A stretch of 64,000 nt of DNA. It comes from Bugula neritina (taxonomy: Eukaryota > Bryozoa > Gymnolaemata > Cheilostomatida > Bugulidae). Below are positions 1 through 64,000 of the stretch, one piece after another. The notes under the pieces were generated by a model. It was not told the DNA's origin, made no database searches, and saw only the letters and a program-made list of their open reading frames with translations. The first letter of the stretch is position 1, and every line of letters begins with the position of its first letter. The translations under genes were made by a program, and so were the position numbers. The stretch spans positions 4,874,429 to 4,938,428 of the forward strand of contig OZ037769.1 of assembly GCA_964035545.1 (NCBI GenBank), written 5' to 3'.

Positions 1-2513
1 ATATTCAACATAAAGTGATGTTGAACTAATAAATGCGCATGCAGAGAAGTAGCTTGTAGTGGAATATGCGTTTTTTTCAATTTACCTCCATAATATGTTG
101 CCAAAACAAGCACCAAATAAACAAATATAATATTATAGTAATAATGCATATTGTTTCAATTGTGGCAAAACTGTAATACACTAAATATAGCTCTGGAAAA
201 TTCTATGTCCATACTACCACCGAACTGAAACTATAATAGTTCAATAATAATATAGTTCAATGCATAGCTACTACATTATGCACTAAAATATAACATGGCA
301 CCTCTATTTTAGTAAAAATGAAATGACAACTCTAGACGTGCATTGAAATATTGTTCCCGGTAATTGTTGCTGGCGGCATTAACTTACGGTGTCAATGTCA
401 TTTTCCCGATTTTAATCGTTTTCCTGGTACTCCCCATGAATTCGCACGTTTAATAGGGAAAAATTGCAGTCTCATCCTCACATTATTTTTCGGTCATACT
501 AGTTAGACTAGTTACTGTTACCACATTTGGGCTTAAAGCTCAGTCTCTGACTCAGTGGTTGTTGCAGCTCAATTGTTAGGTGTTTTAAAGTTAGTACTTT
601 GGCATCACCATAGTCAATGTCATAGTCATAGTGTGATCGTCAAAGTCATACTGATACTGATACTGATGCCGATGGTGTGATACTGATACTCATAGTGATA
701 GTCATATTGATACTGTAGTCACTAGACGTAGTTAGTAAGTTACTACTGTAGTAGCTTAAAATAAAATTGAAATAATCATGATCATGATGGTGGCGATGAT
801 CATCATCATGATTATTTTACTTTTAATTTTAAGTTTTAGGCTACTGCAGTATCAGTATGAGTATCACTATCAGTAGCACTAGCAGTACAAGCACTACTTC
901 TAGAATTGCTAGATCTACTAAATTTAATACGTAGTAGTACTGTTAGTATTAATATTAATTATATAAAATAGCATGCTGTAATAATATAATATTAATAATA
1001 ATGCTAATAGTAAAATATAATACAAGTAGTAATTTCAATGGTCATAGTAATCAATAAATTACAATGAGTGTGACTGTCACTGTGGGTAAAGCTAATATTA
1101 ATAGTTATACTTGTGCTGCTATTATGATAATCATAGTGATGTGAATTTATGATTGTCGCTTCACGGTGAAAGTTCTCTGAGACTCATAGTAATAGTTTTG
1201 TAGTGAAAGTATTTACTGTTTTTATAAATTTCTTGTTGCCATCCAAGTCTAAAACTAGGAGACAAAGTACATAGGTAAGAACTAGAAGGTAGGTAATAAT
1301 CTCAGGCTCTATTTTCCTGAGTAATCTGGATTTAAAAGTTAAAGGTTAAATTTTAACCAAAAAAATGTTCTGCGGTTGGTTCAAAAAATAAGTATTTTGA
1401 ACTAAAAGCAGTAGTAATACCATTACTGTAGGTATATAGCCTTAAGTTTAGCAATTAGTATTACCATGTCTATTGACATTAGGGATCAATTAAAATTTAA
1501 ATATTAATTATAATATTTTTATGTCAGTCATACTATAATTATTAGTGTTGGTCGTATCAATAAATAATATTGATATAAGTATACAGTAGGTATCTATCGA
1601 TATTATTTAGTGTACAGGCTTCATTGCTCACTTTTTATTTTATTAGTGAATCATTTGTGACATTAATGGCTTCAAAATAGTATTTAATATTTTAAAAAGA
1701 ATTGACAGTTTGCCATCTTTCACCTCTTGTTTCTAATTGATGTGCTCAATGTAAGGATGCTGCCATTTTGAAAACAACAGAAACTCCTTTTTTAAGTTTA
1801 TAATGAAGAAAACTTATAATGCTTGCCTCTCTAGTTTGTTGGTGGCATAGTAAAATCTACTTTTTTTTGGGGGGGGGGCATTACATAAGACTTTGAATTA
1901 TGATTCAAGTGTCATTGCTTAACTAGCTAATAAATGTGTTTTAGAAGTTTCATTCAGATTGTTTCATAGTTATTAACTATAAACCTTTGAGTGAATAGCA
2001 AAAGAACTGTTGCATATATGCGATCTACAGCCTTTAGTCACTTCTTGATATTCTGTCTCACACACAGTCATTAGTTGTGAATCTCATAACTATGTTGATT
2101 TTTACATCGACAATATCAATCATTGTCAGAATTGCTTTGATTCCCTGATTTTGTCACTAAATTAAGTTGTTTAGAATTGTATTTTCTGTGAGTTTGGTTT
2201 TATGGTTTCAATTGTCGTCATTGGTTTGCATAAGTGACTATGTGCAGCTAATAATTTTTAAACTAATTTATTTCAGTGTCCAAGTTTTGATTATGTTCTC
2301 GAAAATAATGAGTCCTTTAAAATACTCGTATTCAACTGTATAAGCAGAAATAGCTATTCGAACATTTTTATTTAAACAAGAACATATTTTATGCCCGGCA
2401 TTAATTTCTATTTAAATGTACAAAAACTAAAGCTTTTTAGTTTTGCGTCATAGTTCTTGGCCAACCTCATCAACTAGAATAAAGTTTCCAGAGTTGGTAT
2501 TTGATTATATACA
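1..2513. other. Upstream/intergenic region before TGR
   Basis: No coding exon is recognisable here on either strand. The stretch is AT-rich with short GATACT-type repeats near 650-710, a large hairpin at 744-851 and a homopolymeric T/G run near 1860-1880. The promoter and any untranslated first exon of the downstream reductase gene should lie here, but no core promoter element can be assigned with confidence. Confidence 0.5.
744..851. repeat. Imperfect inverted repeat (hairpin)
   Basis: The left arm TACTGTAGTAGC (744-755) matches the right arm GCTACTGCAGTA (840-851). Between them AAAATAAAATTGAAATAATC pairs imperfectly with GATTATTTTACTTTTAATTTT around a centre near 795. Imperfect pairing continues outward into the GATACTGATAC-like repeats at 660-720 and 845-890. 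No coding potential is seen. Confidence 0.6.
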
Positions 2514-10580
<8,067 letters not shown>

Positions 10581-10674
10581 GCCCTGCTTTTGCCCTTTCT
10601 AAACTATAAATTCGGCTGATTGAGTCTTAGACAAAGATTCTCAGCTTTAGTTTAGAAAAGGGCATTAGCGGGGC
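10581..10674 (+). promoter_or_regulatory. Long RNA hairpin starting directly after the TGR stop
   Basis: GCCCTGCTTTTGCCC...CTAAACTA (10581-10606) pairs with TAGTTTAG...GGGC...GGGGC (10648-10674) through about 24 base pairs with small bulges. An inner stem follows, GCTGA with TCAGC and TCTT with AAGA, capped near 10632. It starts 6 nt after the Sec UGA. Position resembles selenocysteine redefinition elements, but no NGAN partner that would make it a SECIS is visible on the 3' side. A foldback insertion is an alternative explanation. Confidence 0.6.
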
Positions 10675-10750
10675 CTTTACACTCCCTCCCGCACTGTTTA
10701 TGCTGTGTGAATGTGGAGTTATCTCCCTGGGTCATGTTTCTCCTAAGATA

Positions 10751-10818
10751 ATGTAATTATCTTTCCATGATGATGATTTTTGTAAACCAATATTATTGGC
10801 CGAAAGTTGTTTGAATTA
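10751..10818 (+). promoter_or_regulatory. Candidate SECIS element (weak)
   Basis: Within the 3' UTR, ATGA (10767-10770) is followed by TGATGAT, an apical loop with AAA (10784-10786), ATTATTG (10792-10798) and CGAA (10801-10804). TGATGAT and ATTATTG pair through Watson-Crick and G-U pairs, and GTAATT/AATTAC can form the lower stem. Spacing is close to a metazoan SECIS, but three unpaired bases beside the core make the fit imperfect. A SECIS must exist between the stop and the poly(A) signal if the UGA is read as Sec. Confidence 0.35.
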
Positions 10819-11040
10819 CCGAGAGATGTTGACCCAGTTATAGTTTTAAATTGCTTGCCAAAGTTTTAGCTGTTTGTTCTGTACTACTCATGTTGATGGT
10901 TGGGGCATTTACTGAATTGTATTATACTATGTTGATTCGTTTATTATTTCATTTTTTGATAATTTTTGTTTTAGTTCGTCTGACTATAATACTGTTTGTG
11001 TCATTTTTGTATTGCACATTCTTCTCAACATTCTTATAAC

Positions 11041-11046
11041 AATAAA
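11041..11046 (+). terminator. Poly(A) signal of TGR
   Basis: AATAAA lies 460 bases after the TGR stop and is followed within about 25-50 bases by a GT-rich stretch (ATGTTGCGTTG, then AAGTTTGTAGATGG). It is the first canonical hexamer in the 3' UTR, so it is the likely cleavage signal. Confidence 0.65.
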
Positions 11047-11604
11047 CACTGTATCCATCCATATGTTGCGTTGTTTCAAGTTTGTAGATGGTGGCACAGT
11101 AGATGTACACAGTTTGCTATAGCATTTGTATATGATGCTGCATTAGATGCTGATAGTTTGCTAATGAGTTTGTAGACAGTTCTACAGTATAAGTATTGCT
11201 TATTTTGTTTGGAATGCCAACTGCCTTATAGATGAAAATCAGGCTCGCAGTGAATTCCCTTATCAGCAGTTTTTGTGTAGAAAGTAGGACATTGCAGATA
11301 CTTTGAGCTCATAATACATCTATATAGGTTATACCAATAAATAATGCATAAAGTACAGGTATTCATAATTGTTTAACTATACAGAGTGAATATGAAAGAT
11401 AATTGTATATTCTACAGAGTTCTGTAGGTCTTGATTTAGATACTGCAACATATTTTTACCACCAAAACACAAGTGTAGTGGCTCTCAGTGTTGAAGTTAG
11501 TGACATAAAAATTGTGTGTTCAGAGAGTTTATAGAAGAGATACAAAAAATATGGGAAGCAAAATTATATTTCTATCAAAGCATATAGTATATTTACTTTA
11601 TATA

Positions 11605-11687
11605 TTAAAGTATATATATATATATATTAAAGTATATATATATATATATATATATATTAAAGTATATATATATATATATATATTAAA

Positions 11688-11775
<88 letters not shown>
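11605..11775. repeat. (TA)n microsatellite
   Basis: Alternating TA is interrupted four times by TTAAAG near its left end and then pure for about 90 bases. ORFs of repeated Tyr-Ile across it are artefacts. Length is likely variable and assembly here may be unreliable. Confidence 0.95.
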
Positions 11776-11776
<1 letters not shown>

Positions 11777-12490
11777 TTTCTTCGCTGCATTATTATGCCT
11801 CAGATTTTTAGTAATACCATTTATAAAATGGGGTTGGACAAAACTGGAATCATCTTTATATTGATAACAGCTATAAGCCCTATAGCTACAAAATGTATAA
11901 GTTGTATATGATATAACACTGTATAGACTGTAGATGTAACAGCTAATGTTTGGCATTAATGTGAAGAATATTATTAGTCAGTGATGCAATTAACTGAATT
12001 AATTGTAGTAATTAATAATTATTTATTGAGCAGCTCACTTACTATTGGATAATAAATAGAAGTTATAGTTCTATATGGCTGTTTATCTAGTACGTCTGGT
12101 TCTATTCTTTATTGTAGTTCAGACAAATGATATCTATAAATAAGCACTACATAATAATATATACCTATCCAATAACTCCAGCTAAATGTAGGTCAATATT
12201 ATCCATAATACAACAGTGACTTACAAGAAGAAGAACTAGTACCTTAATAAATTTATGAAAACTATGTAGCAATTTTTTGGCATATTATACCTATATGATG
12301 GAAGAAATGAATAATTTTATCCTTTTACTTTAAAATGCAATATAATGTATTTTAGTGAATAGATAGTTTATTGTTATATAATATCTCATTGGTTACCACA
12401 AATTATTGTATTAAGCATGAATAATATTTTATGACTTGGTTTATATAATATGATTTATTGTTTTAATTGTTGCAAAATGGCAATGTAATT

Positions 12491-12537
12491 GATATTGTAC
12501 TATATACTCTAGTCACTAGAGTATATAGTACAATATC
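12491..12537. repeat. Perfect 22-bp palindrome
   Basis: GATATTGTACTATATACTCT-AG (12491-12512) is repeated exactly as its reverse complement at 12516-12537 around the 3-base centre TCA. It would extrude a 22-bp hairpin. Nearby DNA to 12790 carries further short inverted repeats built from GTAGTA/TACTAC. Confidence 0.9.
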
Positions 12538-12707
12538 TACTAGAGTCTAGTGTCTACTGTAGGGGACACTGAGGTAAATATTGTACGTACTACATCGTGT
12601 ATATTATATGCTACAATAGATAATGTAGTACGTGACACTGTAGTTGGAGCTGTTGTGGGCATCGTGGTAGATATTGTAGTGGATATTGTAGTACACTGTT
12701 GAATTCT

Positions 12708-12745
12708 GTAACATCTACAGTAGTATTTACTACAGTAGATGTTAC
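12708..12745. repeat. Second palindrome near 12.7 kb
   Basis: GTAACATCTAC (12708-12718) is matched by GTAGATGTTAC (12735-12745). The interior GTAGTA-TT-TACTAC is also self-complementary, so the whole is a hairpin with one mismatch. Confidence 0.85.
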
Positions 12746-14629
12746 AGTAGGTTCTATAGTGAACATTTTTTGGGATGCAAAAAAATGCACTACCCACATG
12801 TGAGCATTAAAAGTTACGATTGAGTATTAAATATTAGCTATCCTGCATTTATAACAGATACAATATGCTATATAGGCTGTTATATATGAGCTAATTTATA
12901 TCCTTGTCTGTTATTACAGCCATAAAATATAAAGAGCAGCTAAAATAAATATAGGCATTGATGTTGCTCAGCGGGGGAGCCAGAAATATATCATAATATC
13001 TTCCCAACAATGCATTCCAATAAAGCATTGAGCTCTATCTCACTGCCTATTGCACTGTATATATAGCTGGTAGTTACATTTATTGTTTGGGATGAACTGT
13101 TTTACCTATAACTGATGGAGTTTGCAATTATAAAAGAAATTTTTAAATGCAAATAGGCTTAATAGCAATTAGTTATTATATAAATGTGTACATGTAAATC
13201 AGTATCCCAAACTGCCATACAAATATGCTACATCACACACTTGCATTTTCTATTTATTAATAGGAAATTTACATGCAGTGCAGGCTTTATAAGTGGGGCT
13301 TTTATAAATGATACTTTATGTCTGAGCACATACAACACTGATATGCATTATTTATGTATTATATTGTACGTTTACGATGTAGATATGCACTTACAAGGCT
13401 ACAAGCAGCAGAAATATTTGAGAGTCATCATTTGTCTATCAGATGTACAATGAAGTATTAGCAACAATACATGATTTTTCCAACATATATAGTACTGGGT
13501 ATTTAATTGCCAATCACCCAGTTTTATAATACATAAAGTGTAGACCAATTTCCTACAGGTTGTAGTTACTTGGGCTATGTTGTTATTGAGCATTTGTACA
13601 GTATAGATTAATGATAGTTGATTGTAATATAACTATGAGTGTAGATTAATATCCTTATGGAGCTGGTCTAAGAACTCTTTGTACAGTGATACACAATTAG
13701 TATATAGAAAGAAACTTACTAGTCTATAAGGAAACTCTTAGCTAGCTCCTTCTTTAGCTTGGTACAAGAATTTGTATTTCAGGTAAGATTAATATTCTCA
13801 TTTTTGTGTAATTTCTTTTATCGCCACATAATTTTTACATATTTCAACCAAAAGACATAAATTAATTACAAAAAAGTACAATTTTATATTATATTTGTTT
13901 ATCATAAGCTTTAATTTTATCAAAAAAAGAGGTATGCATAATGCTTCAGATAAAGATTAATTATTGGAAGAGGTACCTTGTAGATTATATTTCCCATTAA
14001 TGTGCAAGACAATAATTGTATAGCTTATTTCTATGATATGTACAGAAAATATAAGCAGGAGAGTTTCAATGCTGTTAACTTGTTTAGTAATACTTTTCAT
14101 TACAACTTCTAAGACTGTCATAATGCACAGATGACTTTAACTTACTTAAACATTAGTTTGTGGAAGAGAGCAAAAGTAAACTAAGCTGTCAGCTATAGGA
14201 CTTTGTGAATATTTTCCCAATTCTTTATAATAAATGAGAGTAAATAAATTCAAGAGATACAAATTCTGGAATCCATAATTTATTAAATAGATGTCTACAG
14301 ATAAAATCCCTTCTCCTGCTAATTGCAATGACCTTATGATCTTAATTATATTATATGTGTTATGCAGTTAATAGTAATTAATTATAATAGTTTATTATCT
14401 TTAAATGTTCACTATAATATTATATAATCTAAGACAGTTAGAGTCATCCCCCTATGAGATATGAATCAATAGCTGATGGTAGGTATAATGTTGAGTTGTC
14501 AGAACATGCAAGGGTTTCGAATGGGGATGGGTGGAGAATGGAGATGAAGATGATAAACTTCATGTAGGAAGTAGGTTGTAATGCCTATAGGATAATTGCT
14601 AATTCTACTGTGACATGCCAGGAGAATTG

Positions 14630-14775
14630 AAGATTTACCTAGTAAAGATGGCAATTCTCCTAGCAATAAGGCCAAAGTGTCTTAGAAGAGATGCCAATTG
14701 CAATCTCTCCTAGGAAAGGTGTCTATTGGAAACTCAGCTAGGAGAATAGCCTATTTTACTAGTAGAGATTGCATT
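14630..14775. repeat. Cluster of short inverted repeats
   Basis: AGGAGAATTG (14630-14639) pairs with CAATTCTCCT (14652-14661), and GCAATCTCT near 14700 pairs with AGAGATTGC near 14765. Several CTAGGAGA copies lie between them. Possibly the remnant of a foldback element. Confidence 0.5.
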
Positions 14776-15197
14776 ACAATTGCAGTTGAATACTGATTTA
14801 AGAGTATGAGCTTGTATACCATCAGTTAACTGGTGTCTGAGCATTGGTCTACTCGCACCTTTTTCATATTTTCATAGAGTTAAAATCAAGATTCACACTG
14901 GTAAAAAAGCACCTAAAACTTAAATTGTTTTCAAAACGCAGACATAAACCTGTATTAAAATTTAGAATTAGTAATTATAGTACACTTCAACAGCTGCAAT
15001 ATAAACATCCTGTAGTAAAATTTGCAAATCTTTCACATATTGGCTTTTTAAATGAATTATTTGTTACAGGAGCATTCTAAGTTGCTTGAATCGCGGTCGC
15101 ATTGTATTCCAAAGTTTGAACCAAATCTTTTACTTTTTGCTAACAGCTAATGCATGAGATGAGAAAGCTGTCATGTTGAAATACACAGTGCAGTTGA

Positions 15198-15520
15198 ACA
15201 CGGTGCGTATTTTCGCATGCGAAAATTAAAATCACATGTAGCAAAGGTGTCCACTGTATGTGTTGAGAAAACCTTCGCACTTGTCGCTCTGCATTTTCAA
15301 CGCAAGTGCGAATCGTCTCTGTCGTCGTCACCTAATTGGCTGGTAGCTATTCAGCGAGCCCAATTTCTTTATTTAGTGCTATATTCCAGTAAATTGCGTT
15401 TTATTGAAAGCGAGTGCGATTTAAAAATGAAAGCTTTATTTATCACGCATCACTGACGCTACAGTGGACACCTTTGCTACCCGTGATTTTAATTTTCGCA
15501 TGCGAAAATACGCACAGTGT
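15198..15520. mobile_element. Non-autonomous TIR element (about 323 bp)
   Basis: The ends are inverted repeats of roughly 55 bp: ACACGGTGCGTATTTTCGCA at the left and its near-exact reverse complement at the right, continuing through GCAAAGGTGTCCACTGTA. The interior has no transposase. Target duplication is not clear, so the superfamily is not assigned. Confidence 0.75.
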
Positions 15521-16545
15521 GGCCCTAGGCTAATACAGGCACTGGATAGAACATGAGGCAAAATTGTTCAAAATAATCAAAAGACAAACAGGTGCAGCTC
15601 TAGTTGAGGTGCTTCTTTGTTGGCCACAGTGTGACCTCAAGCTAAATCATCGCAAATAGTCAACACCCACAGAGCAATTATGTGAAAGAACTAAGGTTAC
15701 ATTGGGAGATAATTTTAGGAGTTTTTTTAAAAGGAGAATACGACCTTATTTATCTAAATGTGCTTCACTATACATGTATTTGCTCAACACTATATTATAG
15801 TGCCAAGTACATTTAGTCTTTATAAAATATATAGTGTAGAGTGTATAATATAGTGTGTGCAGTTTATAGTGTAGAGTACCTAAAGTATATAGAGTATACA
15901 ATGTATAATGTGTATATATAGTATATAATGTAGTGTAGACTGCAGAGTATACATTGTGGAGTATATATAATTTAGCGTTCGGTATATAGTACATTATATG
16001 GTTTAAAGTGTACAATGAAGTTTATTAATATAGAGTAAATTATATAGTGTAGAGTACCTATAGTGTAAAGTATACAAACATAGCCGAACTCTTTTAAATG
16101 TCATCAAACCGCCATATAGTATTGAAATTTTAATGAAGAAAGGTTTAAAAACGAAGATAAGATGAATTAGCAAGATTTGTTAAATTTTAGTTTGAAATAT
16201 TTATTTGGGATGAAAATAGACTAAATAAAAGCAAATAAAATATTTCACATGCATATAATATATTCCGGCAAGCACTTCAGTCATTTTAGCTCAAAAACCA
16301 AACACTGCAATACAATCTAGTTTATGGCAATTTGAAAATCTAAATGTGACGCATTTCACTTTCCTTCAATAAAAGCTTTATTTATAAAAAAATGTTTTAA
16401 AATTACAGTACTTGCTCTAAGCATTTGAAATATAAAACATAAAATTAATATAATACATATAATAATAACTATATTTTGATTATATATCATGTACTAATTC
16501 ATTAATTGCTCTATCTATATTCCCACAGATTGGTAACACAAAAAG

Positions 16546-62008
<45,463 letters not shown>

Positions 62009-64000
62009 GTTAGCATGTTGTATTACTTCTCTCTCTCCTCCCTTTCTCTCCCGCCCTCCCTCTCTCTTTCTCCCGCCCTCCCTCTCTCTTTCTCCCGCCC
62101 TCCCTCTCTCTTCCGCCCTCCCTCCCTCTCTCCCACCCTCCCTCTCTCTCCCGCCCTCCCTCTCTCTCCCGCCCTCCCTCTCTCTTTCCCCTCTCTCTCC
62201 CTTTCTCTTTCCCCTCTCTCTCTCTCTCCCCTTTCTCCCCTCTTTCTCCTTGTCTGTCTCCCCCTCTCTCTCCATTTCTGTCTCCCCCTCTCCCTCCCCC
62301 CTCTCTCTCCCCAATACTAGAAGTTGTTATTTGCTGAAGTATCTCTTAGGACATTCCAAGAGCATTGAAAGCTATACTATAGGTATACTGATGTGTAAAC
62401 AAGCACACTTCATTACAGCTTTAATTGGAGTTTTTTAGCAATGATAGCTATTCAATGCTTTTCTGTGTTTTGTATGGCACAGCTTATGTACAGCTATTTT
62501 GGCTACCGGGTCATTCCGCGTCAACTCAACCAATGGCCCACGCCTTTGCGTCTCAGATTTTGTTCATATTTACACCAAGTGGACCTACACATGTCCTGAG
62601 TACTATTCTTGAATATTTCTGGCCTGACACAAAAACTTTTTGAGAAATGACTATTTCCATGAACAAAGGTTGGGAAAAATTTTGAGGAAAATTTGCGATT
62701 TTTACTTTTAGACCAATTTGTAAACGTTCATATCTCAATCATTTTTTTAGACTGAGCCTTAAAATTTGGTGTGTGATTTGATAACACCTATCAGTTTGCA
62801 CTAGCAGTAACACATACTGCAGAATGCTTTGTGTGCATATATGCTAAGCCATTGAATATTGGCAAATTTTTGTGAATTTTGAAAAATTTCGAATATTTGC
62901 CACATCACAAAAGGTGTTAATTTTTATTTTACTTCTATGAATTTTTATCCATAAATAGTTGATTATGGTGACTTTATACTCCTTAATTTGTGTAATTTTT
63001 AAAATAATATTTTCCGAGATATAGACACCCAAAGTGAAGAAAATGTGAAAATTCGCCCAACTTCACAAGGATGTAACCTGATGTTTGAATATAGTAAAAA
63101 ATTTTAAACAAGCATTTTCTGTAACATCATTTAGTGTATTTTGTAGATTCATAAATTTGAACGTCCTTATATTGTCCAAACTTAAAGTAAATCGCACGGA
63201 AAAATGGTATGTGTACGAAAATCGGCAAAATGCAATTTTTCAATATAATATGTTGGGATCATACATTTTTTATCATTCATATTGCTCAAAATATCAAGTA
63301 GATACATATATGTTTCCTATATATGTCAAATCTACTGAAGATTACAATAAAATCTGATTTGTGTGTAATAGCGCAAGAAAAATTCTGCCGATTGGCATTA
63401 TATGATATTCCCATTAAGTTTCAGGTAGCAATTGTTATTTCTGTGAGTGAATGGTGTGAAACAGCTGAAATCTTGCTGTAATCAAGTACATTAAGTAGCT
63501 GAAGCAAGGGTGGCTTAAAAAACATGCCCAAATTTAACACCATGGCCCTGAACACAATAGGCCTAATTAATTCGATGACAGTGGTGTTTAATACATGCCG
63601 GAAATTATTGTGGCTTTTGAAACAGATGTGCCTAAATATAGCAGAATGGTCCTAACCTCACCCTAATTTGGTCAGTACTGGTTAAAGAATCAAGTAATTG
63701 GCCTCATGCCATGTCTAACGTTCATCATCCTGAAAAAATTTACAACTCTCTTTTTTATAACTGGAAACAATGGTCTTCCAACTTTAGTATCTGGTTCAGA
63801 CAGAACTCCTTTTGCAGTCTTCTGGCTTGCTGTGCAAGGTAATTGTTGGGTTTTTACATAAGCTGAGAAAGCTTTTCCCTAATACATGATAGCTTTTCAC
63901 ATATCATCTCAGCTATATTATGCTTTTCCATTTTCATTATAGCTAATACACAAAAGCTAACTTTTTTTACGACTATAAAGACCCAACAGTTTTTTTCTTA
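62009..64000 (+). other. Twitchin intron 53 (partial)
   Basis: After the exon 53 donor the intron holds a C/T-rich tract and then AT-rich DNA with a segment from about 62505 (GGGTCATTCCGCGTCAACTC) to about 63400 that reads like an old dispersed repeat. No exon continuing the Ig12 fold is found. Confidence 0.6.
62025..62312. repeat. C/T-rich (CCCTCTCTCTCCCG) microsatellite
   Basis: Pure polypyrimidine DNA of CCCTCTCT, TCCCGCCC and CTTTCTCC words, purine-only on the other strand. It could form triplex-type structures. Ser/Leu/Pro ORFs through it are artefacts. Confidence 0.93.

Larger units (their letters stand above)
11060..16528. other. Intergenic region between TGR and the twitchin-like gene
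   Basis: I see no conserved coding exon on either strand. The region holds a (TA)n tract, palindromes at 12491-12745, inverted repeats near 14630-14775, a TIR element at 15198-15520 and degenerate TATAGTGTAGAGT repeats at about 15830-16080. The twitchin promoter and non-coding first exon must lie here, because an acceptor at 16527-16528 opens the first coding exon. Confidence 0.6.

Noticed and set aside
10581-10674. Post-stop hairpin as the SECIS itself
   Set aside because: It has a UGA-like base step on the 5' side and AA in the loop, but no GA partner at the right place on the 3' side, so the non-canonical quartet cannot form.

Overview
The window is nuclear DNA of an animal. It is AT-rich and intron-rich, every inferred intron is GT...AG, and there are many mini- and microsatellites, small inverted-repeat transposons and SINE-like copies. 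Two protein-coding genes lie head to tail on the + strand. The species cannot be fixed from the sequence. A selenocysteine-containing glutaredoxin-thioredoxin reductase fusion next to a twitchin-type muscle gene points to an invertebrate metazoan with muscle. A lophotrochozoan is plausible but unproven.

Region 1, about 2514-11060: a complete thioredoxin glutathione reductase (TGR) gene. Fourteen coding exons can be joined in one continuous frame: a glutaredoxin domain (CPFC), FAD and NADPH domains with the CVNVGC redox centre, the interface domain with the HPTIAE catalytic motif, and a last exon ending Cys-Sec-Gly with an in-frame UGA followed two codons later by UAA. The 3' UTR starts with a long hairpin directly after the stop, contains a weak SECIS candidate, and ends at an AATAAA signal.

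Region 2, about 11060-16528: intergenic DNA with a (TA)n tract, perfect palindromes and a 323-bp inverted-repeat element.

Region 3, 16529 to the right edge: the 5' part of a giant twitchin/projectin-like (UNC-22 family) gene. I join 53 coding exons in one open frame of 2421 codons: seven N-terminal Ig domains with a charged linker (carrying DFRSLL, a match to the actin-binding DFRxxL motif) after the second, then Fn-Fn-Ig, Fn-Fn-Ig, Fn-Fn-Fn-Ig, Fn-Fn-Ig, Fn-Fn-Fn-Ig. The gene runs out of the window inside the twelfth Ig domain, so the kinase domain expected of the family is not visible.

Two twitchin introns hold six tRNA-Asn(GUU) copies on both strands, five intact-looking and one altered. 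They sit in a direct duplication and an inverted duplication. Other introns hold a hAT-type MITE with a perfect 8-bp target duplication, a tRNA-derived SINE family, two foldback/TIR elements, and several tandem repeats that start at or contain the splice sites of the host exons. The two genes have unrelated roles, redox homeostasis and sarcomere structure, and nothing suggests they form one functional system.
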